Positions 8,590-16,502 of a stretch of 64,000 bases of DNA are shown here, piece by piece (the first letter of the stretch is position 1; every line of letters begins with the position of its first letter). The position numbers and the translations under genes were made by a program. Under the pieces are notes generated by a model. It was not told where the DNA came from and did no database searches. It saw nothing but the letters and a program-made list of their open reading frames with translations. Source of the DNA: Rhodopseudomonas faecalis (GTDB lineage: Bacteria; Pseudomonadota; Alphaproteobacteria; Rhizobiales; Xanthobacteraceae); assembly GCF_003217325.1 (NCBI RefSeq), contig NZ_QJTI01000001.1, positions 94,356-158,355 on the forward strand, written 5' to 3'.

Positions 8590-8697
8590 ATGAACACGAT
8601 CTCACCAAACTATCCCAACGGACTGGCCGCAGGTCTGGCGCTTGGACTGTTTGCGGCCTGTATCGTCAATGTGCTGGCGCTTTGGTCGCTGGTGTAA
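8590..8697 (+). CDS. Possible 35-residue membrane peptide
   Basis: A short reading frame (ATG 8590, TAA 8695-8697) encodes a peptide with a short polar N-terminus and one hydrophobic helix of about 22 residues (LAAGLALGLFAACIVNVLAL) with no charged residues. A weak GCAGG lies 2 bases upstream. The surroundings are otherwise non-coding. Such peptides often associate with larger membrane complexes. Support is limited to hydrophobic composition. Confidence 0.35.
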   Translation: MNTISPNYPNGLAAGLALGLFAACIVNVLALWSLV

Positions 8698-8814
8698 CAG
8701 CGCGGCCAGCGCGGGGTGCCCTCGGGCGGCCTGCCATCTGCCGCGTTGGCTCAATGCGCGCCGAACCAGGCACGATGCTGTCGCGGCGAGATGCGCCGCG
8801 GCACAAGCGGGCGT

Positions 8815-8961
8815 TCAGTCCGTGATCAGGTAGAGAAAGCAGGAGATCCCGGCGGCGTAGCTGATGGTCAGCGTCACCAGGATTTTCATCAAGCGCCGGT
8901 AGCTCTGCGCGCCTGCCGAGTCCTGACCTGTCATGAACTCGTGAAGAATGTGCCGCTGCAT
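8815..8961 (-). CDS. 48-residue single-span membrane protein
   Basis: This small gene was found by reading the minus strand. A strong GGAGG lies six bases before the ATG (8961-8959). The product has an amphipathic, basic N-terminus (about 24 residues, ending YRRLMK) and a single hydrophobic helix with Cys and Tyr (ILVTLTISYAAGISCFLYLI) and a short acidic end. It predicts an N-in inner-membrane peptide. No family is recognised and no neighbour is close enough to form an operon. The strong ribosome-binding site makes it more credible than the peptide at 8590. Confidence 0.6.
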   Translation of the reverse strand: MQRHILHEFMTGQDSAGAQSYRRLMKILVTLTISYAAGISCFLYLITD

Positions 8962-9225
8962 GGGAGCCTCCGTAGGTGCGCCATGGAATCAGCGGCGCGA
9001 GTCGCCGTCAAGGGCGCCGTCTCGCGCTGCACGCGGCGGTCGCAGAGGCTGGGCCGGGGAGATGGTTTTCCACACGCCGATAGAGCTGCCGTTTGGTCAT
9101 AAAGCTCTGAACGGTAGGAAGTATCCGATTCTTATCAACAGTTTTTCCACATCTATGAATGATGCGGCCGAGCCGCCATGCAGAGGCTATCGGCGAGGAC
9201 TTGCTTTAGTGGAGATGCACCGAGG

Positions 9226-9525
9226 CTACTTCCTCGGACGTCGCAGGAATGCAGTGATGCTGACGCTGATTGCAGTACTGCCGCCAATGACCGCTGCGGT
9301 AATGAATGCACCCTCCGCAATGGCGAAGGCGACGACGCCAAACACGATGATTGCGAAAAGTCCGGCCAAGAACTGCCCAATGTGGGTGTCGCGGACAATC
9401 AAACGTGCATCGCGATCTTCCAAGGTGTGCCTGTGCTCGGCCTCTTTCTCGAACTGGTCGATGATCCTGGCCGCTGAACCTGGAACAATTCGATCAAACT
9501 CCTCCAGTGCTCCTGGAGGAGGCAA
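9226..9525 (-). CDS. DUF2335 family membrane protein
   Basis: About 99 residues. The N-terminal segment LEEFDRIVPGSAARII, followed by a charged helix FEKEAEHRHTLED and two hydrophobic helices, is the signature of DUF2335, a small predicted membrane family often carried on mobile or accessory DNA. The start shown is TTG (9525); no ATG is available in frame nearby, so the exact N-terminus is uncertain. GC content here is visibly lower than in the flanking genes and the gene lies about 0.5 kb from the 3' end of a tRNA, which suggests acquisition. Function unknown. Confidence 0.7.
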   Translation of the reverse strand: MPPPGALEEFDRIVPGSAARIIDQFEKEAEHRHTLEDRDARLIVRDTHIGQFLAGLFAIIVFGVVAFAIAEGAFITAAVIGGSTAISVSITAFLRRPRK

Positions 9526-9623
9526 AGGGACCTTGCCAGCCGGCGATCGTGGTCCTCTGATGCATGACGGTTTTTGACTGCTGGTTAGGCTGGGTCGTGT
9601 CCGCCGGAGAATTGGAGGGCTTT

Positions 9624-9833
9624 CTACTGCGCCGACTCACGTTCTTTGACTTTCCTGACCGCGCGCTCCATGTCGCCGCCCAGCCGAGCCCAATCGCCAC
9701 GAAGAGCTTCGGCGGCGGTTTTTCGTGGTGCCGGCTTGCGACGCTCGGACATCGTAAGAGTGCCCATTTGCGCAATGCCCTGCACGAAACTGTCGGCTAC
9801 GCGACCGGCTGCTGCACGGATGGTCTTGGTCAC
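9624..9833 (-). CDS. Small basic hypothetical protein
   Basis: A 69-residue, Arg/Lys/Ala-rich, probably cytoplasmic protein with a GTG start preceded by a GGGAGAG ribosome-binding site. It lies about 100 bases upstream of the DUF2335 gene in the same direction and may be cotranscribed with it. It contains a TMSERRKPAPRKTAAEAL stretch but no recognisable domain. It sits in the lower-GC strip beside tRNA-Thr. Confidence 0.5.
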   Translation of the reverse strand: MTKTIRAAAGRVADSFVQGIAQMGTLTMSERRKPAPRKTAAEALRGDWARLGGDMERAVRKVKERESAQ

Positions 9834-10002
9834 AAGTCTCTCCCTGAGATGGAGCTATTCGTAGCAAACCATAGCATCAAGGCATAGTTTCGATTTGGTA
9901 GCGCGCGGAAGGGTCACATAGACAGGCGTGACGGGGGCTGGTCCTGTCAGACGTCTTTTTGGCAAGCTGGTCGTGAAAGTCTAATTATTGCAAATAGATA
10001 AA

Positions 10003-10077
10003 TGGTGCCGGCGGAGAGGATCGAACTCCCGACCTTCGGTTTACAAAACCGCTGCACTACCGCTGTGCTACGCCGGC
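10003..10077 (-). tRNA. tRNA-Thr (anticodon UGU)
   Basis: On the minus strand the acceptor arms GCCGGCG (10077-10071) and CGCCGGC (10013-10007) pair perfectly in seven base pairs, with A as discriminator and an encoded CCA (10005-10003). The anticodon loop TTTGTAA gives UGU (10045-10043), reading threonine ACA codons. The T-arm contains GTTCGATCC. The 3' end faces the lower-GC strip at 9.1-10.0 kb. Confidence 0.93.
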
Positions 10078-10334
10078 GCGCCCGCACAGCTAGCAGCGTA
10101 CTGCGCTGCCGACAAGACGCTGGCCGGGATTTGTGCCGGCGGGGCCGCTTGAGGCCGTCGGTGGGCGGCCGCATCCCTGCGCCAGCAGCATTATCGCCCA
10201 TCGGCCACGTTTCGCCACAGCGACCGCGGCGGTGCCCAGCCACGGCCCGTTAGCCTTACCGGCAGGTCGTTCGCGCCCCTTAACGCATCTTGAGCTGATT
10301 GCGGCTACCATCCGCGGGGCATGAGGAGACTGTG

Positions 10335-10781
10335 ATGCGGGCAGCGCTGACGGTGGCGGTGTGGATCGGCTCGGCGCTCGGCGCAGCCGCGCTGGAGAGC
10401 GGTCCGCAGATCGTGATTCCCGGTCGGCCCGGCGTGCCGATCATCATCAACGGCCGCGATGCCTCTTACGCCGTGATCGAAGGCGATTGGGGGCTGGCGC
10501 GCGGCAATAAGGTGCAGCCCACCATCTATGGCGGCCGGCGCGTGCCGCCGCTCAATGTCGGCCATTACTATCCGGGTGCCACCGGCGAACAGGTCGGCTA
10601 TGGCCGCCTTGAAATCGAGCCGCCGGAAAACCGCAAGCTGCCGAAACCGGCCGAGAGTTTTCACCAGTCATGGTCGGCAGAATCGGCGCCGCCGATGCCG
10701 CAGCCGATGGTCGAACCGCCGCCGGTGATCCTGGCGCCGGAGCTGCCAGGGCCGCGGCGTGATTTTCGGCCGCGCAACTGA
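10335..10781 (+). CDS. Exported proline-rich protein
   Basis: A 148-residue protein with a signal peptide (residues 1-20, ending LGAAALES), a central part with PGRPGVPIIINGRDASYAVIEG, and a Pro-rich C-terminus. A GAGGAG Shine-Dalgarno precedes the ATG at 10335. It is probably periplasmic or surface-exposed. It lies 33 bases before the next exported protein and may form an operon with it. No enzymatic motif was seen. Confidence 0.7.
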   Translation: MRAALTVAVWIGSALGAAALESGPQIVIPGRPGVPIIINGRDASYAVIEGDWGLARGNKVQPTIYGGRRVPPLNVGHYYPGATGEQVGYGRLEIEPPENRKLPKPAESFHQSWSAESAPPMPQPMVEPPPVILAPELPGPRRDFRPRN

Positions 10782-10814
10782 ACCAGCACCACCATGACCG
10801 ACAGGAGAGAGTAC

Positions 10815-11267
10815 ATGCGTCAGACCCTCGTTTCAGGACTGGTGGCCGTAGCCGCGCTGTTCGCCGTGTCGGCGACACCGGCCGAGGCCTGCGGCGGCTG
10901 GTATGCGTCCGGCTGCGCGCCGTGCGGCGGCTATGTCGCGGCGCCGATGCCATGCGGCGGCGTGGGCTATGGTTATGGCTACGGCTATGGCGGCGGTTAC
11001 TACGGCTATGTCGAATACGAACGGCTGCCCGATCCGTCGCCGCAATATTTCTATGTCAATCAGGGCCCGGTCTATTCCGGCCCGGGCATGTTCGCGCCGG
11101 CGCCGTATTATCGTGAGGCCACGGTGTCGCGCTGGGGCTATGGCTACCGCCATCACCATCGCTATCATCACCGGCACGTGCACGGCCATCGCCATGGCTA
11201 CGCGCCGCGCTATGGCCATGCCCCGCGCCACGGTGCCTATCGCGCCGCGCCGCGCTACCATCGCTAA
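10815..11267 (+). CDS. Exported Gly/Tyr- and His-rich protein
   Basis: A 150-residue secreted protein: signal peptide to about residue 25 (TPAEA-CGG), a Cys/Gly segment with three CGG motifs, a Gly-Tyr repeat tract (GYGYGYGYGGGYYGY, about residues 51-65) and a C-terminal tract very rich in His, Arg and Tyr (HHHRYHHRHVHGHRHG). The His tract could bind metal ions; this is inference. The GGAGAGAG ribosome-binding site fixes the start at 10815. Low-complexity exported proteins of this kind are common in Bradyrhizobiaceae. Confidence 0.7.
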   Translation: MRQTLVSGLVAVAALFAVSATPAEACGGWYASGCAPCGGYVAAPMPCGGVGYGYGYGYGGGYYGYVEYERLPDPSPQYFYVNQGPVYSGPGMFAPAPYYREATVSRWGYGYRHHHRYHHRHVHGHRHGYAPRYGHAPRHGAYRAAPRYHR

Positions 11268-11271
11268 CCGG

Positions 11272-12219
11272 TCACGCGAGACGCTGGCGGAGCGCGCTGC
11301 GCTCACGCTGGCAGCGTGGTTCCGAAAGCGCGCGGAACAGACTGCCGACCAGCGCCGGGCGTTGCTCGCCCGGCACCCAGAGCGCGAAATCCTGGCCGCC
11401 GTCGTCGCGGGGCGCCTGCCGCAGCGTCGCTTCGGCGCCAAAGAACGCCGGTCCCTTGATCCATAGATCGAGCTGGCGCGGCGGCGCGCCGGTTGCGGCA
11501 AGATGCGACAGACACTGCGCTGCGACGCGCTGCGGATGCGGGAAGGCGCCGCCAAAACCCATGCGATGCGCGTAGCGCGCGTTGAGATGCATTGGGTTGT
11601 AGTCGCCGGTGAGGCGGCAGAATTCCCAGCGCCGGCCGTTGTCGATACGCCATTGCGCCACCGGCGGCGCTGATGGGTCGAGCGTCGGCGAGGTCGAAGG
11701 CGCACCGTGCGCTTCGCCATGGCTGAGCGGCGCGCCAAACCGGCCGCGATAATAGACCGTGACGATGCTGTCCCACACCACCGCGCCGCGCTGCTGCAGT
11801 CGAGTGTGTAGATCGACCTCAAGCCCCTTGGCATGCACCCGCCAGGCGCAGGCTTGCACGCTCAGTTCCGACGGCTCATCGAGTAGAAGTGGGCCGAGCA
11901 GCCGCAGCCGGTTGCGAAACTGCAGCGCGCGCCAGATCGCGAGCGGCCAGCGCGGATGGGTCAGCAGCGCCATCGTCAGCCGAAAGCCGGTGATATGCGG
12001 CGCGAGTAGCAGCAGCGCATCATCGTGATTGAACTCGCCAGCGCCGGCGAAATCGCGCAGCCTCGCCATGGTTCGCGAACTGATCCGGTAGTCCTGCCAG
12101 ATGAACTGGCTGTCCGGGCAGCCGCGCTCGGCGCGCCAGCCCGGGGAAGGCCACAGCGCCTTGGGCATGAAACGCAGGGTCGCCGGACGGCTGGCAAATA
12201 TTTCGCGATGCGGATTCAT
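11272..12219 (-). CDS. MaoC-like acyl dehydratase (double hotdog)
   Basis: A 315-residue protein with two hotdog-fold halves. The C-terminal half carries the hydratase-2 motif, with the catalytic Asp/His pair in CRLTGDYNPMHLN followed by a GFGGAFPHPQ segment where the family usually has GF..PIAHG. It would hydrate or dehydrate an enoyl/hydroxyacyl thioester. It is convergent with the His-rich protein and divergent from the acyl-CoA synthetase, suggesting shared acyl-CoA metabolism. Substrate unknown. Confidence 0.75.
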   Translation of the reverse strand: MNPHREIFASRPATLRFMPKALWPSPGWRAERGCPDSQFIWQDYRISSRTMARLRDFAGAGEFNHDDALLLLAPHITGFRLTMALLTHPRWPLAIWRALQFRNRLRLLGPLLLDEPSELSVQACAWRVHAKGLEVDLHTRLQQRGAVVWDSIVTVYYRGRFGAPLSHGEAHGAPSTSPTLDPSAPPVAQWRIDNGRRWEFCRLTGDYNPMHLNARYAHRMGFGGAFPHPQRVAAQCLSHLAATGAPPRQLDLWIKGPAFFGAEATLRQAPRDDGGQDFALWVPGEQRPALVGSLFRALSEPRCQRERSALRQRLA

Positions 12220-12522
12220 GGGCGGCGAGCTGTGGCTGGCAAGGGGCTATGAGGCGTTGCGGCCGGATCGCCGCACGCGATGTGCCTTGATAGGCGAAAC
12301 CATTTTGGGGTCAATGATCTTGCTAATCAGGCGAGGGCGGTGCCGCGCCGTCATTGGCTGCCTGCGCTTGATCTTGTCCGCACGCGCACGTTAGATCGAT
12401 GCGCAAGTGTCGATCCTGATGCCGATCGAGAGCGCTGCCACAGGGAGTTTGATGCCGCCGATGATGTTGGTGATGCACAGCGATCGGCGACAGCGCCGAG
12501 CAACACGGCAACGGCTGGGCTC
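12220..12522. other. Divergent intergenic region, nothing specific seen
   Basis: The 303 bases between the MaoC-like gene and the acyl-CoA synthetase. The synthetase frame is open through most of it, but the translation is unlike the family and the conserved start is at 12523. No strong palindrome or repeat was noticed; the promoters of both genes must lie here. Confidence 0.5.
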
Positions 12523-14631
12523 ATGAGCGGTTTGCGCGCGTTTCTCGATCCACGCTCGATCGCCGTGATCGGCGCGTCCGACAATCCGCACAAGATCGGC
12601 GGCCGGCCGATCCATTATCTCGGCAAGTTCGGGTTCAAGGGCGCAGTCTATCCGATCAATCCGAGCCGGCCGGAAATCCAGGGGCGCCGCAGCTATGGCT
12701 CGCTGGCTGATCTGCCGGAAGCGCCGGACCTGGCGATCGTGGCGGTGGCTGGCGATACAGCCGTCAGCACCGTGGAGGACTGCGCCGCGCGCGGTGTCAA
12801 AGCCGTGGTGGTGATGGCGTCCGGGTTCGGCGAGGTCGACCCGGTCGCCGGCAAGGCCAAAGAGCAGCGCATGACGGCGGCGGCGCGCCAGGCTGGCATG
12901 CGCATCGTTGGGCCGAACACCCAGGGGCTGGCCAATTTCGGCTCCGGCACCATTGTCTCGTTCTCGACGCTGTTCACCGAATTCGATCGCGCTGGTGGCC
13001 ATGTCGCGATGCTGAGCCAGTCCGGCGCGCTGTCGACCGCGCCGGTCAGCTTTCTGCTGCGCAAGGGCATCGGCGTGCGCCACTGCCATGCCACCGGCAA
13101 TGATTGCGACGTCTCGGTTGGCGAATTGGCCTGTGCGGTCGCCGAAGACCCCGAGGTGAAACTGCTGCTGCTCTATCTGGAGAGCATTCCGGACGCGCGG
13201 CATCTTGAGCAACTGGCCGCGATCGCGCGCGAGCGCGATCTGCCGATCATTGCGCTGAAATCCGGACGCAGCGTCGCCGGCCAGCGCGCCGCGCAGTCGC
13301 ATACCGGGGCGCTCGCCAATGAGGACCGGGTGGTCGATGCCTTTTTGGCCCATCACGGCATCTGGCGCGCGCCCGATATCCGCGGCTTGGTGGAAGCGAG
13401 CGAATTGTATCTGAAAGGCTGGCAACCGACCGGCCGCCGGCTGGTGGCGGTGTCGAATTCCGGCGCGGTGTGCGTGCTGACCGCCGATGCCGCCAGCGAG
13501 GTCGGCATGCCGATGGCCGAGCTGGCGCCGCACATTGATCAGCAATTGAAAGCGATCCTGCCGAGCTTTGCCACCGCCGCCAATCCGATCGATCTCACGG
13601 CCGCGATGCTGTCCAACGACCGGCTGTTCGGTGAAATCCTGCCTGTGCTGGCCGCCGATCCGGGCGCCGACGCCTTTGTGATCGGCCTGCCCGTGCTCGG
13701 CCAGGGCTATGACATTGCCGGGATTGCCGAGGATAGCGCGGCCCTTGCCCGGCAGACCGGCAAACCGGTGCTGATGGCTTCGACGCAGCCCGCTATCGCG
13801 CGGCAGTTTGCGGAGCGCGGCATCGCCGTGTTCCCGACCGAAGTCGAGGCGGTCACGGCGCTGCACCAGTTTGTGGCGCATCGCGAGCTGATGGCCAAAG
13901 CCGCCGCGCGCCGCACCAGCAGCAGGGGCGAGGCGCCGCGGCAGCCGGCGGCGCAGGCGATGGTGATGCTGAATGAGGCCGACAGCCTGGCGCTGCTGGC
14001 GCAGCACGGCCTTGCGGTGGTGCCGCATCGTCTGTGCCGGTCGCCAAGCGAGGTCGCCGCGGCCGTTGCGGCGATCGGAACGCCGGTGGTGGTGAAAGGC
14101 TGCTCGGCCGACATCGCCCACAAATCGGAACTGGGCTTGGTGCGGCTCAATGTCGGGGACGAGGCGGCGGCGTGCCAGGCCTTTGCCGCCATGGAGGCCA
14201 TCATTCGCGCGCAAGGCGCGCGCTTTGACGGCGTGATCGTCGCCGCGATGGCGCAGGGCCGCCGTGAATTGATGATCGGCGCGCATCGCGATCCGGTGTT
14301 CGGGCCGGTGGTGGTGGTCGGCGATGGCGGCAAATATGTCGAGGTGCTGCGCGACACCGCGCTGCTGTTGCCACCGTTCGGTTCGGACGAAGTGAACGAG
14401 GCGCTGCACAGTCTGCGGATCGCGCCGCTGTTTGCCGGCGTGCGCGGCGAGCCAGCGATGGATACCGAGGCGCTGGCGCGCGCGGTGGTCGCGATCGGCC
14501 GATTGATGATCGCGCAAGCCGACGTGATGTCGGTCGATCTCAATCCGGTGCTGATCAACGATGCCGGAGCGGGCGTGGTGGTGGTTGATGCGGTGGTGTT
14601 TCGCGCTGCGGAACAGGTGCGGGCTGACTGA
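12523..14631 (+). CDS. ADP-forming acetate/acyl-CoA ligase family protein
   Basis: A 702-residue fusion of the two subunits of NDP-forming acyl-CoA synthetases. The N-terminus has a CoA-binding Rossmann segment (AVIGASDNPHKIGG), the middle a ligase domain with QSHTGALAN, whose histidine is the usual phosphorylated residue, and the last ~215 residues an ATP-grasp domain (VVVKGCSADIAHKSELG). It interconverts acyl-CoA + ADP + Pi with free acid + ATP + CoA in the cytoplasm; related enzymes act on acetate, aromatic or short-chain acids. The start ATG at 12523 matches the family although the frame is open 81 codons upstream. Confidence 0.87.
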   Translation: MSGLRAFLDPRSIAVIGASDNPHKIGGRPIHYLGKFGFKGAVYPINPSRPEIQGRRSYGSLADLPEAPDLAIVAVAGDTAVSTVEDCAARGVKAVVVMASGFGEVDPVAGKAKEQRMTAAARQAGMRIVGPNTQGLANFGSGTIVSFSTLFTEFDRAGGHVAMLSQSGALSTAPVSFLLRKGIGVRHCHATGNDCDVSVGELACAVAEDPEVKLLLLYLESIPDARHLEQLAAIARERDLPIIALKSGRSVAGQRAAQSHTGALANEDRVVDAFLAHHGIWRAPDIRGLVEASELYLKGWQPTGRRLVAVSNSGAVCVLTADAASEVGMPMAELAPHIDQQLKAILPSFATAANPIDLTAAMLSNDRLFGEILPVLAADPGADAFVIGLPVLGQGYDIAGIAEDSAALARQTGKPVLMASTQPAIARQFAERGIAVFPTEVEAVTALHQFVAHRELMAKAAARRTSSRGEAPRQPAAQAMVMLNEADSLALLAQHGLAVVPHRLCRSPSEVAAAVAAIGTPVVVKGCSADIAHKSELGLVRLNVGDEAAACQAFAAMEAIIRAQGARFDGVIVAAMAQGRRELMIGAHRDPVFGPVVVVGDGGKYVEVLRDTALLLPPFGSDEVNEALHSLRIAPLFAGVRGEPAMDTEALARAVVAIGRLMIAQADVMSVDLNPVLINDAGAGVVVVDAVVFRAAEQVRAD

Positions 14632-15052
14632 TAGCAGTGGCCCCGGCAAAGCCGCTGCTGTCGCTACGATCGTGGTGCGATCAGGCTGCTATCAGCGCCG
14701 CCGCCATAAAACACTTACTTCCAAAGTACGAAGTGTTCAGTATTAGAGGTCGCTGACCGGCTGTTGCTCGCATGAGCCGCGTGTCAGGGATTCCAAGGAC
14801 ATTGCCCGGCGTATGCCCAATTAACTATCAGCATACGATCGCAAGCGGCAGCAGCGCTGCGCCGTGCAAAGGGTGATTCGTGTAGTCCGCGGCGCGCAAA
14901 TACGCGGCGATCGCCAGCAATGGATCGCAGAACTGATCGCAGCACGAGGCAGTTTGTCGCGCGGCGGAGGTGCTGACTGCAACTGTGGCGCGAGCCAACG
15001 CAGCGGAATTTGATGTAATCGCGCGTCGGCCTCGGCGCTGTAGATCGGCCGC
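14632..15052. other. Intergenic region with an AT-rich inverted repeat
   Basis: 421 bases between convergent genes. The only structure noticed is AACACTT (14710-14716) / AAGTGTT (14731-14737), with a nested ACTT-CCA-AAGT hairpin, about 80 bases after the acyl-CoA ligase stop. It may be a terminator or an operator. The remainder holds no convincing gene on either strand. Confidence 0.4.
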
Positions 15053-15274
15053 TCAGGTGGCGATGATCGCCACTAACTGCCCTTCGGCAACCACGTCATC
15101 AAGCTGTATCAAGAGGCTGGTGAGCGTGCCGCCTTGCGGCGCGGCAACCGGAATTTCCATTTTCATCGCTTCAACAAAAGCGATGTCGTCACCTTCGCTG
15201 ACCACGTCGCCGACGGCAATCGGCAGCGCGCATACCCGGCCGGCGACCTCTGTGACGATCTTGATATCTGGCAT
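15053..15274 (-). CDS. Biotin carboxyl carrier domain protein
   Basis: A 73-residue stand-alone biotinyl domain. K38 in the EAMKM motif (35-39) is the biotin attachment site; the rest is the expected beta-sandwich with EVAGRV and VSEGD turns. It carries CO2 between a biotin carboxylase and a carboxyltransferase. A GGAG six bases before the ATG at 15274 selects this start over longer readings. It is divergent from the IclR regulator and the carboxyltransferase at 16411, its likely partner. No biotin carboxylase gene is nearby. Confidence 0.85.
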   Translation of the reverse strand: MPDIKIVTEVAGRVCALPIAVGDVVSEGDDIAFVEAMKMEIPVAAPQGGTLTSLLIQLDDVVAEGQLVAIIAT

Positions 15275-15371
15275 GTCATACTCCATTCGCTGCGGAACAG
15301 CTGCAACCCAGGGCAGCAGCGCTTGCCCAGCTGACCGCATGACGTAGAGGAATTGGGCTATGCGTTCTTGC

Positions 15372-15389
15372 GAGTGATGTTGTTCACTC
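15372..15389. promoter_or_regulatory. Inverted repeat GAGTGA-N6-TCACTC
   Basis: Perfect six-base arms in the divergent promoter region, about 100 bases upstream of the biotin-carrier start. It may be an operator. The identity of the binding protein is not known. Confidence 0.35.
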
Positions 15390-15418
15390 ACATGGCCTGA
15401 TGTAGCGTTCTGTTCAAG

Positions 15419-15444
15419 CGGAATTCTATTCCGTTCTGCGGAAT
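15419..15444. promoter_or_regulatory. Candidate IclR-type operator, three CGGAAT half-sites
   Basis: CGGAAT-TCT-ATTCCG (15419-15433) is a perfect palindrome, followed after five bases by a third half-site CGGAAT (15439-15444), so inward- and outward-facing pairs alternate. The layout resembles the short palindromes bound by IclR-family dimers (for IclR itself, TGGAAAT/ATTTCCA). It lies 72 bases before the IclR-family gene start and between divergent promoters. Assignment to that regulator is inference. Confidence 0.5.
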
Positions 15445-15515
15445 TGAGGGTGGTGCGGTGGACAGTCTCGGGGCTGAGCGGTGCAAACTCCCTCCAATAA
15501 TATTGGATCAAGAAA

Positions 15516-16502
15516 ATGGGACGACGCTCGGAACGTTTAACTAACAAAGGACTGATTTCGGGGGAGGACAGCGGGGCGAGCGATGTTATCCAGGTGGTGT
15601 CTCGAGCGTTCGACGTGCTGCGTTGCTTTGGAAGCCATGAGGTTCGACTTGGTAATCTGGAAATTTCCAATCGTTGCGGGCTGCCACGTTCAACCGTGTC
15701 GCGCTTGACGCATACGCTGACCCGGATGGGTCATCTGGTTTACTTGCCGCGCGATCAGAAATACCGGATCGGCCCCAGCGCGGTGGCGATGAGCGCATCG
15801 ATGATGTGCGGGTTGCAGCTTCGTCATCTGATCCGGATCCGTTTGCAGGAAACCGCCGAGCAGATCCCGGGCACAGTCGGCTTCGTCATCCCGGATCGCT
15901 TTCATCTCGTCTATCTGGAATTCGCCCGTTCGGCGCAGGCGCTCGGTCTGCATTCCATGACCGGCAGCCGGATCGCCATCACCCGGACCGCCGCCGGCCA
16001 TGCCTATACCGCCGCCCTTGATCCGGACGTCGCCGCGGCTCTGATCCGCGACATGGAACGCGACATTCCGCATGACGCCGCGGTGCTGCGCGATCGCATC
16101 GATGGCAACCGCGCGATGCTGCGCGAGCGCGGTTATGTCACCGCCTGCGGGCTGTGGAGCCCGCATATCAACGGCATCGCCATGCCGCTGTGGTCGCCGC
16201 AATATCAGACCTATGTCGCGGTCACGATCGGGCTGTTGTCGGCGATGTATGACGAGCAGCGGATGCATGATGAAGTGGCGCCGCTGCTGCTCAAGCTCGG
16301 TGCCGATATCAGCAAGCTGATCCAGAATGCCGATATCGGCTTTTATGATGATGGCAGCGAGCTGACGCCGCGGCCGGCGATGGCGCATAAGAAACCGAAC
16401 GGGAGCAGCAATGACCTGGAAGCCGGAACTCGACGAGCTGGCTCGCCGCGAGGCGTTCGCGCGGCAGATGGGCGGCGTCGACAAGGTCAAGCGCCAGCAT
16501 GA
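15516..16502 (+). CDS. IclR-family transcriptional regulator
   Basis: Contains a winged helix-turn-helix at about residues 22-85 (ISNRCGLPRSTVSRLTHTLTRMG) and an IclR effector domain at about 100-275. It likely senses a small acid and controls the biotin-carrier and carboxyltransferase genes. At 328 residues it is longer than the usual 250-280; the last 30 codons are read out of frame over the start of the carboxyltransferase gene (92-base overlap). A palindromic CGGAAT/ATTCCG operator candidate lies upstream and may mediate autoregulation. Confidence 0.85.
   Translation: MGRRSERLTNKGLISGEDSGASDVIQVVSRAFDVLRCFGSHEVRLGNLEISNRCGLPRSTVSRLTHTLTRMGHLVYLPRDQKYRIGPSAVAMSASMMCGLQLRHLIRIRLQETAEQIPGTVGFVIPDRFHLVYLEFARSAQALGLHSMTGSRIAITRTAAGHAYTAALDPDVAAALIRDMERDIPHDAAVLRDRIDGNRAMLRERGYVTACGLWSPHINGIAMPLWSPQYQTYVAVTIGLLSAMYDEQRMHDEVAPLLLKLGADISKLIQNADIGFYDDGSELTPRPAMAHKKPNGSSNDLEAGTRRAGSPRGVRAADGRRRQGQAPA

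Noticed and set aside
10003..10077. Attachment-site duplication of the tRNA-Thr 3' end
   Set aside because: No direct repeat of the tRNA end was found by eye to the left; a computed search would be needed.
12391..14649. 752-codon open frame on the minus strand opposite the acyl-CoA ligase
   Set aside because: It is a GC-bias shadow of the real gene: His/Arg/Asp-rich translation, no domain, no ribosome-binding site.
14780..15052. Minus-strand reading with CDPLLAIAAYLRAADY before the biotin carrier
   Set aside because: No start codon, ribosome-binding site or recognisable family; could be chance open frame in GC-rich DNA.
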